Notes: a model not told the origin generated them from the sequence alone. A stretch of DNA of 64,000 nt from Mycobacterium sp. ITM-2016-00318 (GCF_002968285.2 NZ_CP134400.1:4030001-4094000), one strand, 5' to 3'. Counted from the first letter of the stretch, positions 8,844 to 17,653 are shown. Numbers and translations: made by a program.

Positions 8844-8972
8844 CTAGCCGCCGTGCGCGTCGGCGTATTCACCGGGCGTGACGCCCGGCATGGCGCGGAA
8901 GTCGTTGATGAAGTGCGCCTGGTCGTACCAGCCGAGTCGGACCGCGAGATCGGCGAAGTCGAGGTCGAACAT
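8844..8972 (-). pseudogene. remnant of an AraC-family regulator (C-terminal HTH only)
   Basis: About 42 residues, from FDLDFADLAVRLGWYDQAH through the RAMPGVTPGEY motif to a TGA, are the second helix-turn-helix and tail of an AraC/XylS regulator. The preceding effector domain and the first helix-turn-helix are absent. Upstream residues in the same frame (APVRGVVGRSASTSM) do not resemble the family. I therefore read this as a decayed 3' fragment and not a working short regulator. It sits 17 bases after the amidase start on the same strand. Confidence 0.65.
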
Positions 8973-9096
8973 CGACGTAGATGCGGAGCGGCCGACGACA
9001 CCGCGCACCGGGGCGGCCTGCGATTCGTCCTGGTGGGCGGCCACGCATTCAGGAAACCATGGCCCTAGCGGCCACCCTGACCTAATCTCTATCGCT

Positions 9097-9597
9097 ATGT
9101 CACGCGCATTCTTGGCGATCCCCGTGGTCGCCCTCGGATTTGTCCTGTCCCCCGCGGTCGCCAACGGAGCCGTCGATTGCCCTGCCGGCTGGGAGTTCGG
9201 GCCGTCGCTGAAACTGCTGCAGAGCGACGGTTGGAACGTCACGGTCGCAACGGCCGGCCGTACCGTCGGCGGAAACGCGGTCGCCGTGCCGCCCAACCAG
9301 GGCGCGCTGTGGCGCGGGACCGGTGAGGGCGGCAGCGACGGCATGACCGTTGCCTTCGGCGTCGGCTTCGACAACGGCACCGTGCTGCACTACACGGGCG
9401 TCATCGACCAGGCGACGGGCGCGGTGACCGGCGAGCGCCCCGACGGGGTCACCTGGAAAGCCACGGCCAACATGCGGTGCCCCGGCGCACCGGATGCCGC
9501 GGCCACCTCGCCGGACACGGTGAACGCCCCTCCTGGCGATTTGAACGCACCGGGGGCGCCAGGTACCCCGGGGGCGCCGGGGGCGCCGGGGCCCTAG
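9097..9597 (+). CDS. secreted protein with collagen-like Gly-Ala-Pro tail
   Basis: This protein has 166 residues. A Sec signal peptide (MSRAFLAIPVVALGFVLSP, cleavage near AVANGA) is followed by a small globular domain with two cysteines (in VDCPAGW and MRCPGAP) that could form a disulfide. The tail ends in GAPGTPGAPGAPGP, a short collagen-like run. TAATCT lies 8 bases before the ATG, which suggests a leaderless mRNA. I do not recognise the family. A strong hairpin follows 12 bases after the stop and is shared with the convergent small secreted peptide gene. Confidence 0.75.
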   Translation: MSRAFLAIPVVALGFVLSPAVANGAVDCPAGWEFGPSLKLLQSDGWNVTVATAGRTVGGNAVAVPPNQGALWRGTGEGGSDGMTVAFGVGFDNGTVLHYTGVIDQATGAVTGERPDGVTWKATANMRCPGAPDAAATSPDTVNAPPGDLNAPGAPGTPGAPGAPGP

Positions 9598-9609
9598 TGA
9601 CGACGAAAA

Positions 9610-9636
9610 GGAGGGCACTCGATCGAGGTGCCCTCC
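9610..9636. terminator. bidirectional terminator-like hairpin
   Basis: Perfect 9-base arms GGAGGGCAC (9610-9618) and GTGCCCTCC (9628-9636) enclose TCGATCGAG. It lies between two convergent stop codons (9597 and 9653). There is no long U tract, as is common for mycobacterial terminators. Its position and symmetry suggest it ends transcription from both sides. Confidence 0.7.
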
Positions 9637-9652
9637 CTTGGTCGTGCTGCGG

Positions 9653-9811
9653 TTAGCTCGCGGTCATGTCCACCTGCGGCACGTTCACCTGCTGCTGGAT
9701 TTCATGAACCCAGCGGTGGTGGATGATGTCGGCCTGGGCCGGGGCGGCGAAGCCGAGGATCGCGGCGGCTAGACCGGTTGCGGCGATGGATGCGAATCCG
9801 AACTTCTTCAT
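9653..9811 (-). CDS. 52-residue secreted peptide
   Basis: The frame encodes MKKFGFASIAATGLAAAILG followed by FAAPAQA, a textbook Sec signal peptide with an A-x-A cleavage site. The mature part is only about 25 residues (DIIHHRWVHEIQ, then QQVNVPQVDMTAS). It contains no cysteine and is His/Gln-rich. A purine-rich GAAGAAGG stretch precedes the ATG. The lysine start, hydrophobic core and cleavage site make this a convincing small secreted protein despite its size. The function is unknown; it resembles the many tiny exported mycobacterial peptides. Confidence 0.7.
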   Translation of the reverse strand: MKKFGFASIAATGLAAAILGFAAPAQADIIHHRWVHEIQQQVNVPQVDMTAS

Positions 9812-9850
9812 CTTGGTGCCTTCTTCGTTTGTCTGTGGGCTCTTCTTGTG

Positions 9851-9883
9851 CCCTCTGATCTTCTAAACACGGAGGTCAGAGGG
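9851..9883. promoter_or_regulatory. inverted repeat in a divergent promoter region
   Basis: Perfect 8-base arms CCCTCTGA (9851-9858) and TCAGAGGG (9876-9883) are separated by 17 bases. They lie between the start of the secreted peptide gene (9811) and the SRPBCC gene (9947). It may be an operator or a leader hairpin for the minus-strand peptide transcript. Confidence 0.4.
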
Positions 9884-9946
9884 TTAATTCCGCTGGCAGC
9901 AATTGGTCGGCGGTTGGCAGCAATCGCTACCCAATACGATTCGCAG

Positions 9947-10378
9947 ATGGCCAAACTGGAGCTTTCCCGCAGCCTCTCGATGACACCGGAAGACGCGTGG
10001 GCGCACGCGTCGAACTTTTCGACGCTCGGCGATTGGCTCGCCATGCACGAAGGCTGGCGGTCCGACCTACCCGACGAGCTCGAAGTCGGAACGACACTCG
10101 TCGGCGTCGCCGGCGTCAAGGGCATGCGCAATCGGGTCACCTGGACGGTGAAGGCGCTCGAGGCGCCGTCGCTGTTGGCGGTCACCGGCAAGGGGGTGGG
10201 CGGCACCAAGTACGGGCTCAAGATGACGGTCGAGCCGACAGCGTCAGGCTGCGACTTCACCGTCAAGATCGACCTCGGCGGTGCTCCGCTGTTCGGGCCC
10301 ATCGGCGCCACGGCAGCCCGCTTGGTCAAAGGCGACATCGAACGGTCGATCGAGCGGTTCGAGGAGCTCTACAGCTGA
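9947..10378 (+). CDS. SRPBCC-family (polyketide cyclase-like) protein
   Basis: This protein has 143 residues with the helix-grip layout of START/Bet v1-like proteins. The N-terminal strand (KLELSRSLSMTPEDAWAH) is followed by a mid-protein beta sheet and a long C-terminal helix (RLVKGDIERSIERFEEL). Such proteins bind hydrophobic ligands in a deep cavity; mycobacteria have many, such as the Rv0854-Rv0857 type. The ATG at 9947 fits the family start and has TACGAT 7 bases upstream, which suggests leaderless transcription. An upstream start at 9848 would extend into the regulatory inverted repeat. The ligand is unknown. Confidence 0.8.
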   Translation: MAKLELSRSLSMTPEDAWAHASNFSTLGDWLAMHEGWRSDLPDELEVGTTLVGVAGVKGMRNRVTWTVKALEAPSLLAVTGKGVGGTKYGLKMTVEPTASGCDFTVKIDLGGAPLFGPIGATAARLVKGDIERSIERFEELYS

Positions 10379-10446
10379 AGGACGTCGCGCTGCGGCTGGC
10401 GCGAATTTCCAATCCTCCCGCGGTGCAGACTCGCGAAGCTGGCGGT

Positions 10447-10914
10447 GTGAGTGTGCAACCGATTCCGGAGGGCTACACCAGCCTGACCCCGTTTCTGTGC
10501 ATCGACGGTGCTGCTGCCGCGATCGACTTCTACACCTCGGTTTTCGGCGCTGAGCTCGTCGACCGGATGGACGGGCCCGGCGGCACGGTCGCCCATGCCG
10601 AACTCGACTTCGGCAACGGGCGCCTGCAGCTGTCGGACCCGAACCCGGACTATCAGATCGCCGCGCCCGACCCGAAGGCATTCGCGACGCATTCAGTGGC
10701 GCTGTACTGCGCGGACACCGATGCCGTCGTCGCGCGCGCCGAGAAGGCCGGGGCGACGATCCGGGAACCGGCTCAGACCTTCGTGACCGGCGACCGGTTC
10801 GCGTCGATCCTCGACCCGTTCGGTCAGCGCTGGACGGTGATGACGCGCGTCGAGGACGTCTCAGGAGACGAGCGCGACCGCCGCTTGGCGGAGTGGGCCG
10901 AACAGAACTCCTGA
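10447..10914 (+). CDS. VOC/glyoxalase-family protein (PhnB-like)
   Basis: This protein has 155 residues and a single vicinal-oxygen-chelate domain of the PhnB-like type. It begins IPEGYTSLTPFLCIDGAAAA and contains the closing motif DRFASILDPFGQRW. Relatives include putative dioxygenases, glyoxalases and drug-binding proteins, so the reaction is open. The expected metal ligands are not all obvious. The GTG at 10447 is chosen because it is the first start in frame after the SRPBCC stop and matches the family N-terminus. It lies 68 bases downstream of the SRPBCC gene and may share its transcript. Confidence 0.8.
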   Translation: MSVQPIPEGYTSLTPFLCIDGAAAAIDFYTSVFGAELVDRMDGPGGTVAHAELDFGNGRLQLSDPNPDYQIAAPDPKAFATHSVALYCADTDAVVARAEKAGATIREPAQTFVTGDRFASILDPFGQRWTVMTRVEDVSGDERDRRLAEWAEQNS

Positions 10915-10933
10915 CCCACTGCCGCCGGCGCGC

Positions 10934-12378
10934 CTAGGTCTGCGCCAGGCCCAGCGTGACCTGCACGGTCTGCGAGGCGTGGGAGGCGTCGGTGTAGGTC
11001 AGCGTCACATCGTCGCCGGGTGCCTTGGAATGCACCGCGGCCACCAGCGCGTCGGCGTCCTCGATCGGCCGGTCGTCGACCTTGGTGATCACAACGCCAC
11101 TCGGCAGACCCGCGGCCGCAGCAGGGCCGCCTGCGACCACATCGGCGACCGCAGCCCCAGGAGCGCCCGCCTCCTGCGACAGCCGGACACCCAACGATGC
11201 GTGCGAGACGCTGCCGTGGGAGACCAGTTGGTCGGCGATGCGCTTGGCCTGATCCGACGGGATCGCGAAGCCGAGCCCGATCGAGCCGCTCTGCGCGCCT
11301 TGAGCGCCCGGTCCGCCGCCCATCGAGGCGATCGCCGAGTTCACGCCCACGAGTTCACCGTTCATGTTCACAAGCGCGCCGCCGGAGTTACCCGGGTTGA
11401 TCGCCGCGTCTGTCTGGATGGCGTTCATCACCGAGTGCTGGCCGGTGCTCTCGTCGCCGGTGCCGACGGGACGATCCAGCGCGCTGATGATGCCCGTCGT
11501 CACCGTGCCGTCGAGCCCGAGCGGCGAGCCGATCGCCACCACCTTCTGGCCGACCTTCAGGTCCTTCGACGATCCGATCGCTATCGGGGTGAGCCCGCTG
11601 ACTCCCTGCGCCTTGACGACCGCGAGATCGTCGGCCGGGTCGGTGCCGACGACGGTGAACGGCACTGTCCGACCGTCCGACAACGACACCGTGGCCTGCG
11701 CGTCCTGGCCCGTTGAGCCCCGACCGAAGGGTGACGGCTGACCACCGGGCATACCGAGGCCCGGCAGACCCGGGAAGTTCGGATCGTCCTGCCCGCCGAA
11801 CGGGTTCGCCGATGCCTGGTCGGTCGTAGGGCCGCCCACCGCGCGACCACGTGGTTGTTCGTCAGGATCAGTCCGTCAGAGCTCAGCACGACGCCAGACC
11901 CCTCCTCCTTGCCCTGACCCATGCTGATCTGCAGCTCCACCACACTGGGCAAAACCTTCGCGGCGACCTGCTCGACGGAGCTGTCCCGCGGAGCGGCGAG
12001 AGGCGGCTGCGGAGCCGGCGCGGCCGCAGTGGCTGCGGTGGCGGCGCTGTTGGCCGCCGAAGGGTCGGGCTGGTTGGCGAGCACCGCCGCACCGACGCCG
12101 CCGGACACCACGGCGACCGCCGCGGCGCCGACGACCGCGATCCGAGCCCGAGAGGGCTTACGCTGCAATCGAATTGGGGTAGCCGGCGTCGAATCAGTCT
12201 GCTGTGCAGCGGCGTACGCGTCATACGGCGGCTGCGGCTGTTGTGTGGAGTAACGCCAGTCGTGGGGCTGTTCATAGCCGCTATGCGGAGTGAATGCTGA
12301 ATTGTGTTGATCGGCAGGCACGCCGGGTGTCGAACCGGTGCGTTTTCGTCGCAGCGAGTATCGCGATTGCTTTTTCAT
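10934..12378 (-). pseudogene. PepD-like HtrA serine protease with a frameshift
   Basis: Two overlapping frames together make one HtrA protease of about 480 residues. The 5' part gives a cytoplasmic Pro/Gln/Tyr-rich region, one membrane anchor (IAVVGAAAVAVVSGGVGAAV) and the catalytic His in TNNHVVA. The frame then shifts at about 11842. The downstream frame (10934-11839) supplies the catalytic Asp (PADDLAVVK), the Ser (GNSGGA) and a PDZ domain. One missing G in a GCGGCG context restores a continuous protein. It resembles M. tuberculosis PepD (Rv0983), but no mprAB genes are near. The break could be a sequencing error or a recent mutation. Confidence 0.85.
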
Positions 12379-12438
12379 GAAGTGGGTCTTCCCTAACAGT
12401 GGGGAACGAAATGGTTAGCTTCACTGTGCAGCCGTTCA

Positions 12439-12455
12439 CTGAGACCGGGCTGAGA
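12439..12455 (-). promoter_or_regulatory. direct repeat upstream of the PepD-like gene
   Basis: On the minus strand TCTCAG occurs twice with an 11-base period (12450-12455 and 12439-12444), one DNA turn apart, the layout of a response-regulator dimer site. M. tuberculosis pepD is controlled by the MprA response regulator, which binds loosely conserved direct repeats. Assignment of this repeat to MprA is inference. TATAGA lies just upstream at about 12463-12468. Confidence 0.35.
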
Positions 12456-12529
12456 GAAGGATCTATACAGTCAAAGACATTGCCGACAAGCTAGCCTGGC
12501 GGCTTATGACCGGACGAAAGGAGGACGAT

Positions 12530-12976
12530 ATGGAGCAATGTGTGTTCTGCGCCATAGTCGCGGGCCAAGCCCCGGCGATCCGCATATATGAGGACGACGG
12601 CTACCTGGCGATCCTCGACATCCGGCCCTTCACTCGCGGTCACACGCTCGTCATCCCGAAGCGCCACACCGTCGACCTGACCGACACCCCTCCCGAAACC
12701 TGTGCCGATCTGGTTCGTATCGGGCAGCGAATCGCCAAGGCGGCACGACGATCCGGACTGCACGCCGACGGCAACAACGTCGTCATCAACGACGGCAAGG
12801 CGGCATTCCAGACCGTATTGCACATACACCTGCACGTGCTGCCCCGTCAGTCCGGCGACAAGCTGTCGTTCGCGAAGGGCATGTTGCTGCGTCGCGACCC
12901 CGATCGCGAGGAGACCGGCAGGATACTGCGCGACGCGCTGGCCGCGCTCGACGCTGCACCGCAGGAGGGGCCATGA
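12530..12976 (+). CDS. HIT-family nucleotide hydrolase or transferase
   Basis: This protein has 148 residues. The histidine triad HIHLHVLPR lies in the C-terminal half, and the N-terminal CVFCAIVAGQ carries a CxxC that may bind zinc. HIT proteins hydrolyse AMP or related groups from nucleotides and adenylated intermediates. The ATG at 12530 is chosen because AAAGGAGG sits 7 bases before it; the earlier ATG at 12506 lacks a ribosome site. The gene overlaps the next reading frame by 4 bases (ATGA). The pair and their order match M. tuberculosis Rv1262c-Rv1261c. Confidence 0.9.
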   Translation: MEQCVFCAIVAGQAPAIRIYEDDGYLAILDIRPFTRGHTLVIPKRHTVDLTDTPPETCADLVRIGQRIAKAARRSGLHADGNNVVINDGKAAFQTVLHIHLHVLPRQSGDKLSFAKGMLLRRDPDREETGRILRDALAALDAAPQEGP

Positions 12977-13407
12977 ACCTTCTCCAGAAGGCGTCCGTTC
13001 AGCTTTTCCAGTTGCACGACAAGGTCTATCGACACAGCAACGGGTGGATCGGCCACCGGCTACTGATACTGCCCAGCCTGCTACTGCACACAGTCGGCGC
13101 GAAAACCGGTATGCAACGCACCAATTCGCTGACCTACGCCCGCGATAGCGGCGACTATCTGATCGTCGCGTCCAACGGCGGTTCGCCGCGGTCGCCGGGT
13201 TGGTACCACAATCTGAAGGCTGACCCGAACGTTGAAATCAACGTCGGGCCAAGGCGCTTCGCCGTGACCGCCCAGCCGGTACTGCCCGGCGATCCCGACC
13301 GCGAGCGGCTGTGGAAGATCGTCACCAAGTACAACAAGGCGTACCCGGAGTACCAGAAGAAGACCAGCCGCCCGATCCCGATCGTCAGGCTGACCCCGAA
13401 AGCCTGA
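12973..13407 (+). CDS. deazaflavin (F420)-dependent nitroreductase-family protein
   Basis: This protein has 144 residues of the Ddn/DUF385 family, small split-barrel proteins that use reduced F420 to reduce quinones or nitro compounds. Typical features are the stretch HTVGAKTGMQRTNSLTY and the segment GGSPRSPGWYHNL. The start overlaps the HIT stop as ATGA and has GGAGGGG just upstream, so translation is coupled. It corresponds to Rv1261c. The physiological substrate is unknown. It is convergent with the LLM oxidoreductase, the two stop codons meeting as TGATCA. Confidence 0.9.
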   Translation: MNLLQKASVQLFQLHDKVYRHSNGWIGHRLLILPSLLLHTVGAKTGMQRTNSLTYARDSGDYLIVASNGGSPRSPGWYHNLKADPNVEINVGPRRFAVTAQPVLPGDPDRERLWKIVTKYNKAYPEYQKKTSRPIPIVRLTPKA

Positions 13408-14445
13408 TCAGAACAGCTCTTTCGCGAGCAGCTCCAGCGTCTTGATGCGCGCGGGCGAGGTCGACGGATCGGTATCATGCCGCGCGGAGGCCACCGGGTG
13501 CACCATCACCTCGTCGACGTCGAATTCCCGGGCCAGCGCGCGGACCTGGTCGGCGGCCTCGGTCGGATCGCCGACGACGGCTCGACGCAACCCCGAGTCG
13601 ACGACAGCCTTCTCCTGCGGAGTCAGCGGCTTACGCTCGGCATCCTCCACCAGGTCGACCGGGCCGAGCGGTTGTCCCGTGCGCAGCCGCGCCATCATCT
13701 GCAGGTTCGGCAGCAGCAATGCCATTGCCTCGTCGCGTGTTTCGGCGACCACCGCGTTGACTGTCAGGAACGTCACGGGTTCAGCGGCGACCTCGCTTGG
13801 CCGGAACTCCGAACGGTAGGCGGCCAGCGCCTCGGCGGTGCCCTGCCCGGAGAAGTGGTGGGCGAACACATACGGCAACCCCTTGGCGGCGGCCAGATGC
13901 GCGGAGTAAATCGACGAGCCGAGCAACCACATCCGCGGCTCGCTCGTCGCCGACGGCGTCGCCTTGAGGATGTAGTCCTGCTGCGGGATCGAGACGCGGA
14001 CCCCGTCGGCGCTCATCATCGCGACGACGTGGTCGAGGTATTCGGGAAACTTGTCGATGTCCTTGTCGTCGCGTCCGGCCGCGTTTCGCAACAGATACGA
14101 CGTCAGGGGGTCTGAGCCGGGCGCCCGCCCGATGCCGAGATCGATGCGGCCGGGGTGGGCTGCCTCGAGTAGCGCGAACTGTTCGGCCACCGCCAGGGGC
14201 GCGTGGTTGGGCAGCATGACGCCGCCGGAGCCGACCCGGATCTGGCTGGTGTTCGCGGCAAGGTGGGCGATCAGCACCGACGGGCTGGTGGCCGCCACCG
14301 ACGGCATGTTGTGGTGTTCGGCGAGCCAGTAGCGGGTGTAACCCAGCCGGTCGGCGGTCTGCGCGAGCTGCGTGGACGCCGCAAGCGCATCGGACGTCGA
14401 CTGATCGGTGCGGACCGGGACGAGGTCGAGTACGGAGAGTCGCAT
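13408..14445 (-). CDS. LLM-class flavin-dependent oxidoreductase
   Basis: This protein has 345 residues from the ATG at 14445 (MRLSVLDLVPVRTDQS); an alternative start at 14469 adds eight. It is a bacterial luciferase-like TIM barrel of the MsnO8-like subgroup, shown by YWLAEHHNMP near residue 40, RVGSGGVMLPNH and HPGRIDLGIGRAPGSD. It would use FMN or F420 as cofactor; the substrate is unknown. No strong ribosome site separates the two starts. It lies directly downstream of udgB on the same strand, with a hairpin repeat in between. Confidence 0.85.
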   Translation of the reverse strand: MRLSVLDLVPVRTDQSTSDALAASTQLAQTADRLGYTRYWLAEHHNMPSVAATSPSVLIAHLAANTSQIRVGSGGVMLPNHAPLAVAEQFALLEAAHPGRIDLGIGRAPGSDPLTSYLLRNAAGRDDKDIDKFPEYLDHVVAMMSADGVRVSIPQQDYILKATPSATSEPRMWLLGSSIYSAHLAAAKGLPYVFAHHFSGQGTAEALAAYRSEFRPSEVAAEPVTFLTVNAVVAETRDEAMALLLPNLQMMARLRTGQPLGPVDLVEDAERKPLTPQEKAVVDSGLRRAVVGDPTEAADQVRALAREFDVDEVMVHPVASARHDTDPSTSPARIKTLELLAKELF

Positions 14446-14483
14446 ACGAGGGTCAACGCCAGCCATCAACCGCTCGTTCCCGC

Positions 14484-14532
14484 GATTTCGGCGCGGTAAC
14501 CGACGCTGAGCGCACGCCAGCGCGCCGAAATC
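14484..14532 (-). repeat. inverted repeat at the 3' end of udgB
   Basis: Perfect 12-base arms GATTTCGGCGCG (14484-14495) and CGCGCCGAAATC (14521-14532) flank 25 bases. The second arm overlaps the udgB stop codon (14531-14533). A hairpin in this position could end or protect the udgB transcript. It is built like the other gene-end hairpins of the window but has a different sequence and a longer loop. Confidence 0.6.
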
Positions 14533-15367
14533 ACTGGAGGCCGGCCAGTTCAGCGGCCCGGCCGAAGACGTCGTCGAGCATCGGCGGGGTGAGCTTGCCG
14601 GTGAACGTGTTCTGCTGGCTCGGGTGGTAGACGCCCATCAACGTCACCTCGCCGTGCGGCGTCTGCAGCGTGGCCGTCGCCCCGTGCCCGAACTTGGGCA
14701 CCGGGCGGGCATGCGAACCCCCTGCGACGCGCACCATGTCCAGCACCGCGCGCCACGCGAAACCGCCGAGCGCGATGATCACCCGCACATCTGCGCCTGC
14801 GAGCCGCCATTCGGCGTCAAGCCACGGCGCGCACGTCGCACGTTCCGCCGGTGTCGGCGCGTTCGCCGGGGGTGCGCACCGCACGGCCGGGATGATGCGA
14901 AGGCCGTTGAGCGCCAAGCCATCTGCGGCGTCCACACACAGCTCCTGGTTGGCCAGTCCAGCGCGGTGCAGAGCGGCGAAAAGGAAGTCACCTGACCGGT
15001 CGCCGGTGAACACCCGGCCGGTCCGGTTGGCGCCGTGCGCGGCAGGCGCCAGCCCGATCACCATGACCCGCGGCCGTGCCGACCCGAAGCCCGTCGAGGG
15101 CCTACCCCAGTACGGCTCGCTCGCGAAGGACTTCCGCTTCTCGACCGCTACCCGTTCCCGCCACTCGACCAGCCGCGGACAGGCCCGGCATACCGACACC
15201 TCGGCGTCGATCTGTTCGACCGACTGCGCCGCCTCGGCCATGGACGTCACCTCCGCCGCCGTCTGCGCCACTGCCGTGGCCCGCGTCGCAGGATCGCCCG
15301 GCCAACCCGAGCCCGCGGGCACCGGTGAGTCGAACTTCTTGCCGGTGCGAGGATGGGCGAGCTTCAC
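14531..15367 (-). CDS. udgB: uracil-DNA glycosylase, family 5 (UdgB)
   Basis: This enzyme removes uracil, and other deaminated bases, from double-stranded DNA. About 278 residues follow from the GTG at 15367 ([15 protein letters not shown]), chosen because longer starts run into the divergent tap promoter. Four cysteines (C60, C63, C164 and C179) fit the 4Fe-4S cluster of families 4 and 5. Motif 1 is [13 protein letters not shown], with Ala where other UDGs have an acidic catalytic residue, as expected for family 5. Motif 2 is [12 protein letters not shown]. Position matches Rv1259. Confidence 0.92.
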   Translation of the reverse strand: MKLAHPRTGKKFDSPVPAGSGWPGDPATRATAVAQTAAEVTSMAEAAQSVEQIDAEVSVCRACPRLVEWRERVAVEKRKSFASEPYWGRPSTGFGSARPRVMVIGLAPAAHGANRTGRVFTGDRSGDFLFAALHRAGLANQELCVDAADGLALNGLRIIPAVRCAPPANAPTPAERATCAPWLDAEWRLAGADVRVIIALGGFAWRAVLDMVRVAGGSHARPVPKFGHGATATLQTPHGEVTLMGVYHPSQQNTFTGKLTPPMLDDVFGRAAELAGLQ

Positions 15368-15443
15368 CGTTCCACTGTGCCTGCGCACGCAAATCCATCG
15401 CCGTCCGGGCCCGGCCGCTGTTAGATTCCGCTGGAGATAACCC

Positions 15444-16679
15444 ATGACCAACAGCAAGCGCGGACCGCTCTTCGTCATCCTGTTCGCCGCGCTGATGGCC
15501 GGCGCGGGCAACGGCATCTCGATCGTCGCATTCCCGTGGCTGGTGCTGCAGCGCACCGGATCCGCCCTCGACGCGTCGATCGTCGCGATGGCGGGCACCA
15601 TTCCCCTTCTCGTGGCGACGTTGATCGCCGGTGCGGCGGTGGATTACCTCGGACGCAAACGGGTTTCGATGATCTCCGATGCGCTGTCGGCGCTGTCGGT
15701 GGCCGCGGTTCCGGTGCTCGCGCTGACGTTCGGCGTGCATTCCGTCAACGTCGCCGTGCTAGCCGGGCTCGCCGCGCTCGGCGCCCTGTTCGACCCCGCA
15801 GGTATGACCGCGCGCGAGACGATGTTGCCCGAGGCGTCGCAACGCGCCGGTTGGACGCTGGATCGCGCCAACAGCGTGTACGAGGCGGTGTTCAACCTGT
15901 CCTACATCGTCGGGCCAGGTGTCGGCGGCCTGCTGATCGCCACACTCGGCGGCGTGAACACCATGTGGGTGACGGCCTGCGCGTTCGTGTTGTCCATTCT
16001 GGCCATCGCGACGCTGCGACTGGAGGGGGCGGGCACTCCGGACCGCGCTGCACTGCCGGAGGGGGTCTGGGCAGGCGTCGTCGAGGGCCTGTCATTCGTG
16101 TGGCACAACAAGGTGCTGCGCACCCTTGCGATCGTCGACCTCGCCGCGACCGGCCTCTATGTGCCCATGGAGTCGGTTCTCTTCCCCAAGTACTTCACCG
16201 ATCGCAACGAGCCGGCTCAGTTGGGCTGGGTCTTGATGGCACTGAGTGTCGGCGGGCTCGTCGGCGCGCTCGGTTATGCGGTGCTGTCGAAGTATTCGCG
16301 CCGACGCACGATCATGCTCACCGCGGTGCTGACGCTCGGCGTCGCGATGACGATCATCGCGTTCCTGCCCCCGCTGCCGCTGATCCTGGTGCTGTGCGCC
16401 ATCGTCGGGTTCGTCTACGGCCCCATCGCGCCCATCTACAACTACGCCATGCAGACCCGTGCGCCCCAGCACCTTCGCGGGCGCGTCGTCGGCGTGATGG
16501 GCTCGCTCGCCTACGCCGCGGGACCGCTCGGTCTGGTGCTGGCGGGTCCCCTGGCCGACGCTGCCGGCTTGCACGCGACGTTCCTGGCATTGTCCCTGCC
16601 GATGCTGCTGCTCGGCGTCGCCTCCGTTTTTCTGCCTGCGCTCCGCGAACTGGACAGCGAGCCAACGCATACCCCGTAG
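15444..16679 (+). CDS. tap: MFS multidrug efflux pump, Tap-like
   Basis: This is a major-facilitator protein of 411 residues with about 12 membrane helices. The loop motif [10 protein letters not shown] after helix 2 is the MFS signature. By order (next to udgB) and length it is the counterpart of M. tuberculosis Rv1258c (Tap), a proton-driven exporter of tetracycline, aminoglycosides and other drugs. GGAGA precedes the ATG. The 76-base gap to the divergent udgB does not show a clear WhiB7-type element, so I make no claim of WhiB7 control. Confidence 0.88.
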   Translation: MTNSKRGPLFVILFAALMAGAGNGISIVAFPWLVLQRTGSALDASIVAMAGTIPLLVATLIAGAAVDYLGRKRVSMISDALSALSVAAVPVLALTFGVHSVNVAVLAGLAALGALFDPAGMTARETMLPEASQRAGWTLDRANSVYEAVFNLSYIVGPGVGGLLIATLGGVNTMWVTACAFVLSILAIATLRLEGAGTPDRAALPEGVWAGVVEGLSFVWHNKVLRTLAIVDLAATGLYVPMESVLFPKYFTDRNEPAQLGWVLMALSVGGLVGALGYAVLSKYSRRRTIMLTAVLTLGVAMTIIAFLPPLPLILVLCAIVGFVYGPIAPIYNYAMQTRAPQHLRGRVVGVMGSLAYAAGPLGLVLAGPLADAAGLHATFLALSLPMLLLGVASVFLPALRELDSEPTHTP

Positions 16680-16754
16680 AACCGGTCATTTAAGGGCCGT
16701 TGATCTTGGGTACACCTGTGACGCAAAACCACAATTCGACCATCGGGTTCGCTC

Positions 16755-17607
16755 GTGTACCAGCAAGTGCTCGATCCGGTTGCCCAATCCCTCGCCTTGA
16801 GTTCGCTTGTCGCGGCGATACCCCTGCTGCTGTTGTTCGTTCTCCTCGGTGTCCTCAGAGTCACCGCGTGGGTGGCGTCGCTGATCTCCCTCGCGGTCGC
16901 CATCGCAATCGCCGTCCTGGTGTACGGGATGCCGATCGGCCAGACGATTCTCGCCGGTACTGAGGGCGCCGCCTTCGGGTTCTTCCCCATTCTGTGGATC
17001 GTCATCAACGCGATCTGGGTCTATCAGCAGACGGTCGAGACAGGGCACTTCGATGTGCTGCGGCGGTCCTTCAGCCGGGTAAGCGACGATCAGCGCATCG
17101 AGGCCGTGCTCATCGCGTTCTCGTTCGGCGCGCTGCTCGAGGCGCTCGCCGGCTTCGGCACGCCGGTGGCGGTGACATCGGTGATGTTGATGGCGCTGGG
17201 GTTCAAGCCGATGAAGGCAGCGGTGCTCGCGCACACTCGGCACCTGGATGGCCGCCGCGGGCGAAGCCTTTGCGCTGTTGTCGCCGATCCTCGGCTGGCT
17301 CGGTGTCGCGGTGACCGGCTCGGACAAATCGGCCAACTCGCTGTTCGGCGCGTTGCAGGTGACCGCGGCCAACCAGGCCGGCCTGTCCGATGTGCTGATG
17401 GCGGCGTCGAACAGCTCGGGCGGCGTGCTCGGCAAGATGATCTCGCCGCAGAATCTCGCGACCGTGGCGGACGCCGTCGGCATGGACGGCAAGGAGGGGG
17501 ACATATTCCGCCGGGTCGTGGGGTGGAGCCTGCTGTTCCTGTTGCTGATGTGCATCCTGTCCGCGCTGCAGGCCTCGCCGGTGTTGTCCTGGATGGTGGC
17601 TCAGTGA
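16755..17607 (+). pseudogene. L-lactate permease (LldP) with an internal deletion
   Basis: The first part, from GTG 16755 to about 17230, encodes an intact LldP N-terminus (YQQVLDPVAQSLALSSLVAA, the FSFGALLEALAGFGTPVA signature, then GFKPMKAA). The second part (about 17240-17607, shifted one frame) encodes the LldP C-terminus (GTWMAAAGEAFALLSPILGW, VTGSDKSANSLFGALQ). Normal LldP has about 550 residues; only about 280 remain, so roughly 0.8 kb of middle helices is missing and the frame is broken. The junction lies near 17229-17240. The lactate/glycolate-type dehydrogenase gene follows 46 bases later. Confidence 0.88.
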
Positions 17608-17653
17608 TGTTCGTGCTCCTCGCGTCCGCAGCGACGACTCGTAACATCGAATC

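Noticed and set aside
11830..11850. Programmed ribosomal frameshift in the PepD-like gene
   Set aside because: No slippery heptamer or downstream structure is seen, and HtrA proteases do not use this; a missing base is simpler.
15368..15443. WhiB7-type promoter before tap
   Set aside because: The gap shows neither the AT-rich motif nor a clear spaced -35/-10 set; control by WhiB7 is known in M. tuberculosis but cannot be read here.
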